Assembly: GCA_037962975.1 (NCBI GenBank) | Contig: CM075669.1 | Span: 110,252,501 to 110,316,500 of the forward strand | Origin: Clitoria ternatea | Taxonomy: Eukaryota; Streptophyta; Magnoliopsida; Fabales; Fabaceae | Length of the DNA stretch: 64,000 nucleotides | Reading direction: 5' to 3' | Shown: piece by piece, positions 1-11,617 of the stretch | How the letters are laid out: each line of letters starts with the position of its first letter | How positions within the stretch are numbered: position 1 is the stretch's first letter | The notes under the pieces: generated by a model | The model's input: the letters and a program-made list of their open reading frames with translations, nothing else | Database searches by the model: none | What the model was told of the DNA's origin: nothing | Translations under genes and position numbers: made by a program

Positions 1-1372
1 AAGGAGCTGAAACATGGGAAAATTTTTAAATAATGCTACGGTTGGAATTTGGAAAAATAAATTCTAGATATTTGTTTCCTTTTCGAAACAAGCTAAAGTA
101 CTCAAAAATCTGATATTGGGAGCAGGAGATATGCACCGATTACTAAAATTGTTTCAAGTGACAATGAATCAGGGATCAACACTCTTAGAAAATTTGCTAG
201 GAAAATGTGTAAGGAATTAGCTTTTGGGCCCTTCATCAAGGTTTTAGATATACAAGTTTAAAAATTATCAAAAAAGAATCAATCAATTTTGGGGTTATAC
301 GAAAGAGAAAAGTTAAAATTACTGAAGAAAGGTCAACTGAATCAAAGAATTTTTGAATCAATGTGTTATTTTAAAAACTAGTATTGAATAAGCAAGAATT
401 AGGTTTCATGATGAACATAATAGTTGTAATAAATTTTGATGCAAAATCATGAGGACAAGAATGACTTTGTTTCAACATCGGTAGTATAAGATATAGTCAA
501 AATACGAGAGGCTACCAAAGTAAAAACATGAATCAGGTGTAAGAACTTTAAAAATTAACTGAAAAAAATGGGTAGGGAATTGGCTTAAGGTGTGTTCATG
601 AAATTTGTATACAATTTTATTTAAAAATTAACAAAAAAAAAACGGATCGATTTTGATCACAGACAAAGAAATTATGATTGAAGGTGCGCAATTAAATTGA
701 AGAAACAATAAGTCAGTGACTTGCCTTAAAAACTGGACCAAATAAGCTTGGAACTGGGCTTTGGGCTCAACATGAACATTGTAGAGGATTTTGATACGAG
801 AATTTAGAAACAAGAACTAGATTTGTTTGACGTCGGGAGAAGGAGTTATGCCAGAAATACTAAAGGGTGTGCAAGGGTAATACGAACTATTGGACGTAAA
901 CTCTTAAAATAAACTTTTAGGGGTTTGAACGTTTAGAATCGGATCTTGGATCCTTCACGGAAAATGTTATATGCTTCGATATGGTCACTTTGGAATTGGA
1001 ACAACTCTGGTCGAGCACTCATGGCATTTGCTTGGCCAAAGGTGTCGAAGCATTCACACATACATAAGGTCATTATATATCTTACTAATCATTAATCAAG
1101 TATTCCTTACTATTCTAGTTAATTGTTCAATTATCACTAATCATCTTATGAACATCTCATAATTCACCATCCTCATTTCCTCATCTGACCAAACTATCTC
1201 AGGTATTCGAACCTCAGTGCCTCATATAATTAACATAAGTATTAGTTGAAACCCATAAATTAGTCAACACATCATTGGCTGCAGCCGCAAACACAAACAA
1301 TCATCATCATACAACCTTATTTTATAACCTATCTCCCTACAGGCCTTTTACCAAAAAATCCGGGATGTTACA
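1..1372 (-). repeat. Probable LTR segment (minus orientation), cut by the left window edge
   Basis: Position 1372 ends in cgggatgttaca, so the complementary strand begins TGTAACATCCCGG. That is the start seen in long plant LTRs of the Tekay type and resembles the other LTRs in this window (TGTAACATCCC at 21993; TGTAACGTCCC at 16684 on the minus strand). The left end lies outside the window, so neither a TSD nor the partner LTR can be checked. No conserved protein was recognised inside; the two short open frames there look random. Confidence 0.4.
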
Positions 1373-4276
1373 TTCTGGGCCTTCCCATGCTTATTAATAG
1401 AGGTGCAGAATTTCCTTTTCTTGTTCTGGGCATACCCATGCTCAATTTGGGCATACTGACACGTAACTTTAAGAGCATCAAGCGCTTTTAGGTGTACCAA
1501 CGTTGGACATGTTGTTATTAATAACGCTACCTGTGGGTGTATTAATGCTAAACCCTAAATTTAAGCTTTTGATTCTATCATTTTTCTTAAATTATTTCCT
1601 CACAAAAAATAATTAATTTATTCATAATTAATTTAAATATCATAAATAAACTTATTACTGATGGAATAATTTACAAATATATTATTTTATCTATAATTAC
1701 TAATTTGATTAACTTAAATACTTAATAAATAATCTCAAAAATAGATTAATTTATATTTATAAAACTAGTATCTTTGAAAACTTATCAAATACACATATAA
1801 ACTGTTACTTGTATACCGGTGATATCAATTTTTTTACTTAATCTTGGGGATTATCGAAACCAAAGGTAATACTAAATATTAATAAAAGTTAGTGCCAAAG
1901 GAAGCAACGAGGATAATTATTCACTAGAACGACCAAGCAACACTTGACCACAGTTCTTGAGATAAGAACAACACGTACAGAAGAATACATGCTAGAAATC
2001 ACCTTAGGTTGTGTTTGTGTTGAGAATTTTTAGAATTTTAAAAAATATGAAATTAATAATATGATTGAATGAGAAGGAAGAAATTTAACATAAGCTGATA
2101 ATTTTTAATATAAATTACAGTGATTTCAAATAATACATATTGAAAGAAGATTTAAAAATTTATATTTTTTTTGTTGAATTCAACTTTTATAACAATTTAT
2201 CCTTACTTTTATATTAGACTATTTCTATAACTACTTTATATTATTAATTTCACAATTCCAAAATTTTAAAATTTTCTATTCAAATATACTCTCAATGCTT
2301 GGTTGGTGTGCTTCTCAATGCTGTTTGACAGAATAGAAAATTCGGATCAATTCGTCTTAGTTTAGGAGTCCTCGAATGGGTACATGCATTTGTCATCAGT
2401 CGAATTCACACCTCCGTCGGCCGTGTTGTTTCCAAGCTAATCAAACAATTACTTAATTAACCGCTGCTTGTTTATCTTTTGCTTTGGTTTTGTACAAGAA
2501 GTAAAAATAGAATTAGAAAAAGGAAAAAAATCAATACTTTCTGCATAAATCTCTTAAAAAATATGAAATAAAATGAAAATTTTATAATTAAAAATAAAAA
2601 TAAAAAATAAAAACCAAAAGAAAGAGTCCATACATATAACTAATAAAGATAAATTTGTGTTTGTTTGATTGACCGTTGTAACAAGCAAACTAGAATTGAC
2701 TCAATAAAAATTTAACTGTTTTAATTTGTGTATAGGGTAATATCAACTATTAATTTTTTTTATTTTCACAACTCTATTTTTATTTTTGATATTAATATGA
2801 TAGCTTTTCACTTGTAACACAGTTGGTTTAAGTATCAAATCAAACAAAAAAAGATGCATTGTAAAATTAGTTATAAAAAACGATAAAGTTATAACTTATT
2901 ATCAAATTATTACTGAAATAAATCCATTTGTGGCCGAATTCATATATAACAAAGTTATGAATAACTGCTACCAGAGTAGGTGGAAACTTTTGATCTCAAT
3001 TTAATTGACAACAGTGACACCTCAATGTGTCACCACAAGGCTTAATGATTTGATATTTGACCCCCTCGTTCAGTTCAAATTAAACTTCAGATGCTAGCTA
3101 TTCTTTCTTGAGATTGAACTACACTAGTACTACAGCATCCCACTGTTATAAGGTAACGTATTTGGGTTGTGATATGTGTCGAAAACTCAGTTTATTGTGT
3201 TGCCTTATTATAGTAATTTATTCCATGAAATGGGTGCATAGCTTTCCGCTTTGCAGTTCCCTCAGGTTCATGTACAAAGCAAAAGTTTCAGTGAGTCAAA
3301 ATACTCCAAGTCAACACATACTTTATTTAGAAAGATACCTTTTGAGTGAAGTTATTCATATGGAAACATGCCAAAAACCATATATATTTTGTGCCATCTT
3401 CCGATAAATCCACAAGCAAAGAACATCTTCTAATTGCAGTTTGATCCAACTTGAGAGGAAGAAAAGCTCATCCTCGTATAAGCAGTATATAATTTAGTTT
3501 CTGTTCATTAATTAAGAATAGGCAACACTTTTATTAATATTCAAATTGAACAATTTTCTTTCTAAATTTCAAGTGAATTATTTTCATTTCCAAAGGAGGT
3601 GTTCCCATCTTGTCTAGCTTTAGCCTCTTATAATTTAGATCCAACAAGCATGTATTAAATGAACATGTAATGTATATAGGTACCATCACTTGGTGTAAAG
3701 CCAAACTTGTCAAAGTGGAAAAAGGTGAAATAAAATTAATCAAATTTCATTAAGAAATTAATAAGGGGAGTGGAGAAATTTTTCTTGTTTCCTACATACT
3801 TTTGGTATTATTCTCTAATCTTTGATTTTTGTCGGTAAACCTATAGATTATAAACACTACAATACATTAGGTGTTTAATAGGAGAGAGTTTAGTACAACT
3901 CCAATGCGTGAGATTATTAAATATTAATGTAGGCTAGAGCTATCAAACTAAGTCGAGATTAACGGGTCAATTTGAATTTACTTGTAAAATAGAAGGGTTT
4001 GGTCATTAAAAATAAAAACTCAAAAAAGAAACCGAGCTTATTTAGCCTAGCCTGAACATAAAAAACATAGCCGGATCAAGTAGCTCGTTGAACCAATTAT
4101 ATATATATAGACACGCACACTAATAAAGCATGAATGTTCTAGAATAATATGGGTAACCCATTAAGCATGAGACGCAAAGCAAGTCAAGTTTGGGGAACAA
4201 TATTATTATAAGCCTGAATTTCCCCGGTTTGTTAAACCTTGCACTCAAGTCGAACCCAGGCCAAGCCAGATAGCTC
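1373..4276. other. AT-rich intergenic stretch without recognised genes
   Basis: I see no conserved protein or RNA gene here. The sequence is AT-rich with many stops. A weak inverted pair lies at about 2007-2045 and 2262-2300 (TTTTAAAATT cores with gttgaga/tctcaa outer parts) and could be an old hAT-type MITE, but I cannot define its TSD. The 3108-3407 open frame has no recognisable motif. A degenerate element may occupy 3930-4276, where similar phrases ending in tagctcgt recur at about 4080 and 4271. Confidence 0.4.
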
Positions 4277-4307
4277 GTACACTACTAGAAAACCCTTAAT
4301 AGCCACT

Positions 4308-4830
4308 GCAAGTTAGCGACCGCGGCTATCCATCGCTAGTTAGCGACCACCGTAACGACCGAAACACAAAAGGGACAATAATAAATAGAATTAGTGACCG
4401 CCTCAGCGGCCACCAACACGCCGTCGCTAAATTTAGCAAATCATCGTCGTTACAGTCGTCGATAACTTCCCACCGTCACTGAAGCGGTCGTTAATTTTCA
4501 CTTCCCTCCATTTTTTTGTTTCCCTCCATGGTTTTGTTGGCACCAAACATTAGTGACGGGGTATGTTACCATCGCTATTCCCTAGGCACTCCCATCAGTG
4601 GCGGCGATATGACGGTCGCTATATTTGGAATATCAGCGACGTAGTTTTGTCGTCGCTATAATAAATCCCTGGATAGGAAACTAAAAAGTTGGAGGGATTT
4701 CATATATAGCGACGGTATTGTGGCGTCGCAAGTTTGGAATTATAGAGACGGTGTGAGGTGACTGTCGCTAAATCTCAACTTTTTTTAAAATAGACACGAT
4801 GTTAGCGACGTGTTTTTTTCCGTCGCTAAA
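4308..4830. repeat. Left subterminal repeat zone of the first CACTA element
   Basis: About fifteen copies of a gcgac/gtcgc word, mostly within tTAGCGACgg or cgTCGCTAtt, lie in both orientations between the left terminus and an exon-like GC-rich block. CACTA subterminal repeats of this kind bind the TNPA-class protein in characterised elements; the function here is inferred. Confidence 0.8.
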
Positions 4831-4937
4831 TGTTTTAACTTAATCCACCCCAACCTTTCCCCTCTAGCATTCTCATGAGCCCTAAACACCCCTCTGCTTC
4901 TCCTCCCCGTTGCTCCTCCATTCTCTGAACTCTCTCG

Positions 4938-5117
4938 ATGACCGACCTCATCGCCGTCCTCCGTTCGCCGTTCTTCGTTGGCTCCATCAGCTCCGTGTGC
5001 CATCTTCATCGAGGACGTCGCAAGGAGCTTCTCCTACAGTGTTGTGCTGTCTGTCCTCGTCAGTCTCTTTTCTCCGCCACCGCGAGCTACTCTAGCAGTC
5101 GCAGGCCGCACCCCAAG
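4938..5117 (+). pseudogene. Exon-like GC-rich segment inside the CACTA element, unidentified
   Basis: An ATG at 4938 opens a frame that runs to a consensus-like splice donor (cccaag/gtaatg, about 5117). The segment is markedly richer in GC than the surrounding AT-rich DNA and is followed by long intron-like sequence. It could be the element's own first exon or a captured host 5' exon. I recognise no family in the encoded basic, Ser/Arg/Cys-rich peptide. No ribosome-profiling-like or conservation evidence is visible, so coding status is uncertain. Confidence 0.3.
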
Positions 5118-6546
5118 GTAATGTACCTCAGTTTGGATTTTTGTTTTTGGTAGCTGGTGATTGATGAAGTATAAAGGGTTTGTGGCGATGGAGTTCTGTT
5201 CTTGCAATTCTATTATGGCATTTGGTTTGTTTTTGATTTGTTCTGTTGGCACATTGTTACTAATGTACCTCTCTCTCTATTTCTATTCCTGTAATTTCCT
5301 ATACATAGATTTTCATTAAAATAGTAATTTTGCCTTAGTTTTGGCCTGTGTGACACATGCAGCTCTAAGTTTTTGTTGCCAGTGGTTCCTAGTTCACTTC
5401 ACATTATAGAATTAGCTTAACACATTGCAGAACAGCTATTGTTTTTAATAGAGGAAGAACAAATTAGTTATGAAAGGAGGACATGCTATTTATGAAAAAG
5501 TAATCGGTTATATAGTGAATTGACAAGTGACAACATTGAATTTTATGCCATACATTCTACAGTAGTTCTCTGATGAATTGAGTGTGTTAGGATTTTGGAT
5601 ATATGGTGAATACTTGTATTTCACAAAGTACTCCATCAATATTAACTTTGGGTAATCTTGGCAAAGTCTGAGTATGTGTTCCTCCCTGCAAAATATTATT
5701 TGTCTATTGCATAATCTTCTGTTCTACAAAATTTTCCATTAATAACCTTTGATTAATCTTAGCAAAGCTTGAGTGTATTGTCCTTTTGGAAAAATCATTA
5801 TTTCTCAATTGCTTAATGTTTGGTCCCACAATTAAAGTTTCTAAAGAGCAACACATTAGCCACATCTCCACCCATAAATGAAAGTGATTTGATATTGTTC
5901 ATTTTTCTTTTGGCCTTTTTCCTATATGTGTTATATTGATATTGTAAGGTTTAATTATATTAATGTTGACAAAATGAAATCTGATTGACAACCTAAATAA
6001 AATCTGATTGACAAAATGCATAGTGAAATCTGCTTCCTCAGTGTGCTGAGTATAGTGTTAATCTTTTGACCAAATTGATCCCTTCTAGTTTCCTTTCATC
6101 ATTTTTACGCTTGTTTTAGATTTTAGTTGCTGAATTATACATTTTAGTTTCATATTAGGGAACAACTTGGCACTGCTGATGTTTCATGCTCATCATTTTG
6201 CTATAAATTATGAATTGGTATTTTGGTCACTAAATGTAATACAAGGTACAGAAAATTAGATGTAAAACTTGTACAGTATCATTTAATTAGTGAGAATATG
6301 TAACTTTTACTTTGCATTGTGAGTCTAAAAAAAGTAATCATCGAATGTGTTTACAAACACAAACTGATATGGCTGCTTATTTCAAACAAAAAATTTAGTT
6401 GCCATTGAATTGCCATGCTGATTTGCTATTCAGTCAATATTGTCATCAATGTGATTGTTATTTTTCTTAATTTTATGAGTTTGGTTGATTAATTTATGGT
6501 GCCTCTAATTGTCTATAAATGTTTAAAGATAATTGTTTGACTAATT

Positions 6547-7106
6547 TATGACTTAGGCAGAATCAGTATTCGACCAAGTGAAGATCCCTTCAAATCAAAA
6601 ATCTCAGTCACTCCTCAGGTAACTAATCTGCTCTTCTCTTCTTCTGACATGCTGCTTTGGTCTACGGCTATGATGGAATTTTTTTCTCTACTCTTCTCTG
6701 CTGAAACTTTATGTTCATAGTGTAGTTTTTTAAGAACTAAATTTAAGATTTGGATTGTTGTGTCTCCATTATTTTTTAAAGAGTTATCATGGTATTTTTA
6801 AAGAGTTATCAGTAGCATGTTCTCAAGGTGCAACAAGCTGCAGATGTTGTTCAGGTCATTCAAAACCTGAACAACGAGCTGTAGGAGGAGCGACACCAGA
6901 GGCAACTTTTGGAGGAGCGGGCCGAAGCGGACTGATGACGGGCCGAGGAGCTTCACATTGAGACTAGTCGACAGCTTGCTGTGCAGCAGCAGCTACTTAT
7001 GCAGCTAATGGCGAGGCTCGCTCCCTTTACTTCTGACCCGCCACCGCCTCCACAGGATCCCCCTCCCCATGATTTTAGTTTTTTTATGATTCATTTTTTT
7101 GTATAG
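6547..7106 (+). pseudogene. Decayed C-terminal exons of a CACTA transposase-like protein
   Basis: A short exon-like block (about 6557-6619, bounded by ag and gtaact) is followed by a frame starting at the acceptor near 6828. The frame reads as a Gln/Glu/Leu-rich coiled coil (QQAADVVQVIQNLNNEL, later QLAVQQQLLMQLMARLAP) and then a proline-rich tail (PPPPPQDPPP). This layout is typical of the C-terminus of plant En/Spm transposase proteins of the Transposase_24/Ptta class. At least three in-frame stops interrupt it (after NNEL and after EAD), so it is a relic. The assignment rests on composition and position inside a CACTA element, not on a catalytic motif. Confidence 0.5.
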
Positions 7107-7309
7107 ACACATTGTATTTAATTTTGTATACACACATTGTATTTTTTTTATGTTTCATTTATTTGTATTATATTATATTTAGTATTTAATTTTGTTATTT
7201 TTTGTTAATTATTTTTATATTATTCAAAATTTTTAGTTTAAAATTAAATTAACAAAATCTATATTAATATTGTAGAAGTTCAAAAAAAATTTAAAAAAAA
7301 TTATAGTTA

Positions 7310-7865
7310 GTGATAGAAAGGGTGGTCGCTGCACAGTCACAATATAGTCGCTGTATGATTTCAAATAGTGATGGAAATAGTGGTCGCTGCATAGTCACAA
7401 TATAGCGACAGAATATAGTGGTCGTTGTATGCTTTCGTATAGCGACGGATCAATAGTGGTCGCTGTATGCTTTCATAGAGCGACGGATGAGTAGTGGTCA
7501 CTGTATTGTTACTTATAGCGACGGTAGGCAGTGGTCGCTGTATGGTTTTAGATAGCGACGATAAGCTAGTGGTCGATGTATTGTTACTTATAGCGACAGT
7601 AGCCAGTGGTCGCTGTATGGTTTTAGATAGCGACGATAATATAGTGGTCGCTGTATAGCGACGAAAGGCGTTACCAGCGCAGGGACCATTTTAGTGACCG
7701 TGTTATGCCATCGAAAACATAGCGACGAAAGTAGTTAGGGTCATTGTTCTGTCTGTGACTAAGGATTTAGTGACAGACGTGTTTCCGTCATAACGTCTGT
7801 CGCTAACAGTGTTAGCGACGATAATTTCATACAATAGCCACCGATTATTTTCGCCGCTGACATGT
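7310..7865. repeat. Right subterminal repeat zone of the first CACTA element
   Basis: Repeated modules of the form atagcgacgg...agtggtcgctgta occur roughly every 50-65 bp from 7310 to the right terminus. They use the same GCGAC/GTCGC word as the left end. The zone is asymmetric: here the words are arranged as facing pairs, whereas on the left they are scattered. Confidence 0.8.
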
Positions 7866-8040
7866 TTTTTTTAGTAGTGGTATTTACAGCGTAGGCTTGA
7901 CTCCTAAGCAATAACCATGATGGTTGTTGTATCTAACCACCTCCCAAAAAGAAGGAGGAGGAGGAGAGGAAAAGGAGTGAGAAAAAGAAAGGAAAGAAAA
8001 CCCCTCCTAGACAATGTTGCATTGAATCCCACCTCTAAAT

Positions 8041-8564
8041 TGTTAGGTACCAGAGTATCGGGATAATATCACATAGCTAAAATAGAGATAAGAAAAGAGG
8101 AACTAAACACACAATATTTTACGTGGAAAACCCTCAACAGATAAGGGAAAAACCACGGGTAAGACCAGAGAAATATTTTTACTAAGTGGAAGAAATATTA
8201 CAACTTCTCTCTAATTTATTAGGAGAGAACAATGACACTCTCTCTTAAAAAAATAGGAGAATACACCCACTTGGAAAACCTCATAAGAAAATATTATTTT
8301 CTTTCTTTCTCTAAATACAAGTTTTACTTGAAGCTTATAATGGTGTGATTTTGCAATTGATGAAACACTTGTATTTATAGGCAACTAAGCACACTAGAAT
8401 CCAATAAGGCTTTAGTTGTGATTGTTCAAATACAGCTTGCATTAATCAGTTGCCAAATTGAATTTGCAATTTTCCTTTGCAATTTGCCTTCGGTGCATTT
8501 TATGCTATTTTAATAATAATAGCAGCGGCCACAAAAGTGGCTTTATTAGCCACAATGTTTGACA
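8041..8564 (-). repeat. 3' LTR of the outer copia element
   Basis: This 524-bp LTR aligns with 32761-34330 after removal of a 1001-bp insertion and a trinucleotide expansion from the latter. The sequence just inside it (aatctcccactt) is the complement of the polypurine tract, so this is the 3' LTR of the minus-oriented element. Confidence 0.92.
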
Positions 8565-8569
8565 ATCTC

Positions 8570-10200
8570 CCACTTAAAGTTACTTTTATGAGCTTCTTAA
8601 ATCTTTCTCTTCTTGTCAGTTTCCTGCTGCAATTACGTTTTCTATAGGCCATAGGAAGACCTACACCATTTGAACTTGTTAGTAGTGATTGGCTTTGTCA
8701 TGACATCTGCTAGGTTATCTTTTGTATAAATCTTCTATAGATCCATACTTCTTTCCTCTACTACTTCTCGAATAAAGTGATATTGCACTCCTATGTGTTT
8801 CATTCTGGAATGAAAATCTAGATTTCTTGCAATGTGCAAGGCACTCTGACTATCACAATATACTATAATCTTTGGTTGCTTGTGCCTAAGTTCTTCCAAT
8901 ACCCTTTGTATCCAAATTGCTTCCTTACAAGCTTGAGTAGCCGTCATGTATTCTGCTTCTATAGTAGATAATGCTACAATAGATTATAATTTAGATAACC
9001 AGCTTACCGCTCCTTCTGCAAGTGTGAACACATAGCTTGTAGTAGATTTCCTTTTGTCAAGATCACCTGCAAAATCAAAATCAACACATCCTCTGATAGT
9101 GAACTCTAATCCTCTAAAACATAATACAACACTTAAGGTTCCTTTAATGTATCTCAGGATCCTCTTCATAACATTCCAATGCTCTTTACCATGAACTGAT
9201 TGGTCATACCAACCGCCTGAGCAATATCTGGTCTTGTACAAATCATTGCATACATAAGGCTTTCCACCGTTGATACATACAGTACTCGAGACATTTCCAT
9301 CCTCTCTGCTTTACTACTAGGACTCATGCTTGAGGATAATTTATAATTTATAGGAAATGGGGTAGAAATTGGCTTACAATCTTACATATTGAAGCGCCGT
9401 AAAACTTTTAGTAAGTAGTTCTTCTGAGAAAGCCAAACCTTCATATCTTTTTTGTCTCAGTAAATTTGCATTCCTAAAATCTTGTTTGTTGGTCCCAAGT
9501 CCTTCATATCAAACTCCCTAGCCAACTGTGCCTTCAATTCTTGGACTAGATCTTTGTTGGGGCCTATCATCCACATACAATAACAAAATGATGAAATCAT
9601 CACCAAACCTCTTATAGTATGTACAATGATCTGAACATAGTCTGTTGTATTTGAGGCTCATTATGAAGGAATCAAATCTCTTCTACCAACATCTTAGCGC
9701 CTGCTTTAGACCGTACAGAGATTTGGTTAACCTACAAACCAAGTTTTCTTTTCTTTGTTCTTTAAAGCCTTCTAGTTGGAGCATATATATTTCCTCTTCA
9801 AGTTCTCCATAAAGAAAAGCAGTTTTTACATCTAATTGTTCAAGATGTAAATTAAATAAAGCACATATAGCTAACACTACTCTGATAGTAGTAAGTCTTA
9901 CCACCAGAGAGAAAATCTCATTGAAATCAATGCCTTCTTTTTGAGCATATCCTTTGACCACCAGTCTAGCACGATACCGCTTTACTTGATCATTGCCATC
10001 TCGTTTGATCTTGTAAATTCATTTATTTCCAATGACTTTTCGACCTTCTGGAAGTGTTGCAAGATTCCATGTTTGATTTCTGTGTAAGGCTTCCATTTCT
10101 TCCTGCATTGCTGCAATCCATAGAGAAGCATCTGAACTGCTCACCGCCTCTTGAAAGATTGACGGTGAAGACAATATGCGTCATGGCTTGCCATCATATA
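8570..10200 (-). pseudogene. Copia pol remnant: reverse transcriptase and RNase H
   Basis: Read leftward, the RT begins near 10200. Positions 9961-9683 encode a well-preserved block with DFNEIFS, LDVKTAFLYGELEEEIYM and KSLYGLKQA. Near 9590-9570 the YVDD catalytic motif is recognisable but is followed by a frame change. RNase H pieces lie at 9241-8984 (KGTLSVVLCF, DFAGDLDKRKSTT) and 8947-8735 (CDSQSALHIARN, FHSRMKHI), which are diagnostic of copia C-termini. Stops and frameshifts separate these blocks, so the gene is dead. The upstream integrase half continues at 10366-11454. Confidence 0.88.
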
Positions 10201-10365
10201 TTCTGAGTGCCAAGATGGTTTCCTTATTTGACGTGTTCATTGTCAAACTTCTACATCATTGGTCTCATCTGGTTCTTTTTCTTTGTGCTCCAGTTCTGCT
10301 TCAAAAAAATCATCTTCTTGAAACTTTTCATCTATCTGGACAGTAGTAGCTTCTTTAGAAGTGCT

Positions 10366-11470
10366 CTAATTTTTCTGTTCACCTTGTAGTTCATTATCTA
10401 TAAAAATTACATCTCTACTGACAATAACCTTATGGGCAGTGAGATCCCACAGGAAATACCCCTTAACACCGTCAGTATAACCCAAGAATATGCATTTCCC
10501 GGATTTTGGATCTAGCTTTGTTCTTTCCTGGATGTTGTACATTACATATACAGGACAACTAAATACATGTAAAGAAGAATAATCTACTGGTTTTCCTTTC
10601 CATACCTCCATTGGCATCTTAAGACCAATAGCAGTTGATGGTGACCGATTTATCACATAATAGATAGTTTTGACTGCTTCTGCCCAGAAAGACTTGGCTA
10701 GACCTACAGTCTTCAATATAGCTCGTGTCCTCTCTAGGAGAACTCTATTCATCCGCTCTGCTACACTATTCTGTTGAGGTGTATGTGGCACTGAGAATTG
10801 CCTTTGAATACCCTCTTTCTTGCAAAATGCTATAAATTCACCATCTGTATATTCTCCTCTATTGTTTGTCCTCTAGCACTTGATTTTCTTACCAGTTTCA
10901 AGCTTCACTTGTGTTTTGAACTCCTTGAATATTAGAAACACATCAGACTTCTTCTTGATTAGGTACACTCATAATCTCCTAGAATGATCATCAATAAAAG
11001 ATACAAAATATTTTGCTCCCAGGGATATTTCTAGTGACTTCCACACATTACAATGAATCAAGTCTAATATATGTTTGCTTCCAGTAGTAGACTTATCAAA
11101 TTTCAATCTATGCTGCTTACTAGTCACACAATGCTCACAGAAAGGTAAATTTATTGATTTGAGCTCGTGAAGGAGATTATGTTCTACAACAATCTTTAAA
11201 CCATGTTCCGACATATAGCCCAGTTTACGATGCCACATCATCGTTGTTTCTTCTTGATTGGTAGAAGCAACTAATGCATCTACCACCTGCAGACTATCTC
11301 CCAGAAGCATGTATAGATTAGCAGCAATCTTCTCTACTTTCATCACTACTAGAGCCCCTTTCACCACTTTTAAGATCCCTTCTTCAATATGGGTCTTGCA
11401 ACTGATGTCATCTAATTGCCCAATGGACAAAAGATTTTTCTTCAATCCCTTCACATGGTGTACTCCCTAA
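10366..11470 (-). pseudogene. Copia pol remnant: integrase
   Basis: Positions 11454-10969 carry the pre-integrase/zinc region: MWHRKLGYMSEHGL, then CEHCVTSKQHRLKF (HHCC-type finger) and the start of the catalytic core (LDLIHCNVWKSLEIS, FIDDHSRR). A disrupted stretch near 10800-10970 should contain the second catalytic Asp. Positions 10791-10366 resume with MPHTPQQNSVAERMNRVLLE, which contains the catalytic Glu, and the copia C-terminal block (KLDPKSGKCIFLGY). The stops between the two parts make it non-functional. Confidence 0.87.
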
Positions 11471-11612
11471 ATTGTGTGAACAATACCATCATACATTTTT
11501 ATTTTGACAGTACCAATCCCAGCAATTCCCAAAGCATGACCATTTCCCATGAACACGAATCCTTCTGAGATAGGTTCATAAGTACAAAACAATCTCATTG
11601 TGAAGTCATGTG
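11471..11612 (-). pseudogene. Copia protease fragment, downstream half
   Basis: The minus-strand frame at 11612-11471 encodes the region after the active site of a copia protease, including a VFMGNGHALGIAGIGTVKIK block. Its upstream half, with the active-site DSGATW, lies at 16685-16876. The two halves were separated by insertion of a 5.07-kb LTR exactly after the GATWH codons; the split site ccatg is duplicated. Confidence 0.85.
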
Positions 11613-11617
11613 CCATG

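Larger units (their letters stand above)
4280..7879. mobile_element. Non-autonomous CACTA (En/Spm) transposon, 3.6 kb
   Basis: The left end is CACTACTAGAAAA at 4280 and the right end is TAGTAGTG at 7879, so the terminal inverted repeats start CACTACTA. The flanks are gta (4277-4279) and gta (7880-7882), the 3-bp target duplication typical of CACTA elements. Both subterminal zones are packed with TAGCGAC/GTCGCTA words in both orientations, the usual binding sites for the element's own protein. No full transposase frame exists, so movement would have needed help in trans. The interior holds exon-like pieces (separate entries). Confidence 0.92.

Noticed and set aside
2007..2300. hAT-type MITE
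   Set aside because: Terminal inverted similarity is weak and no 8-bp TSD could be defined.
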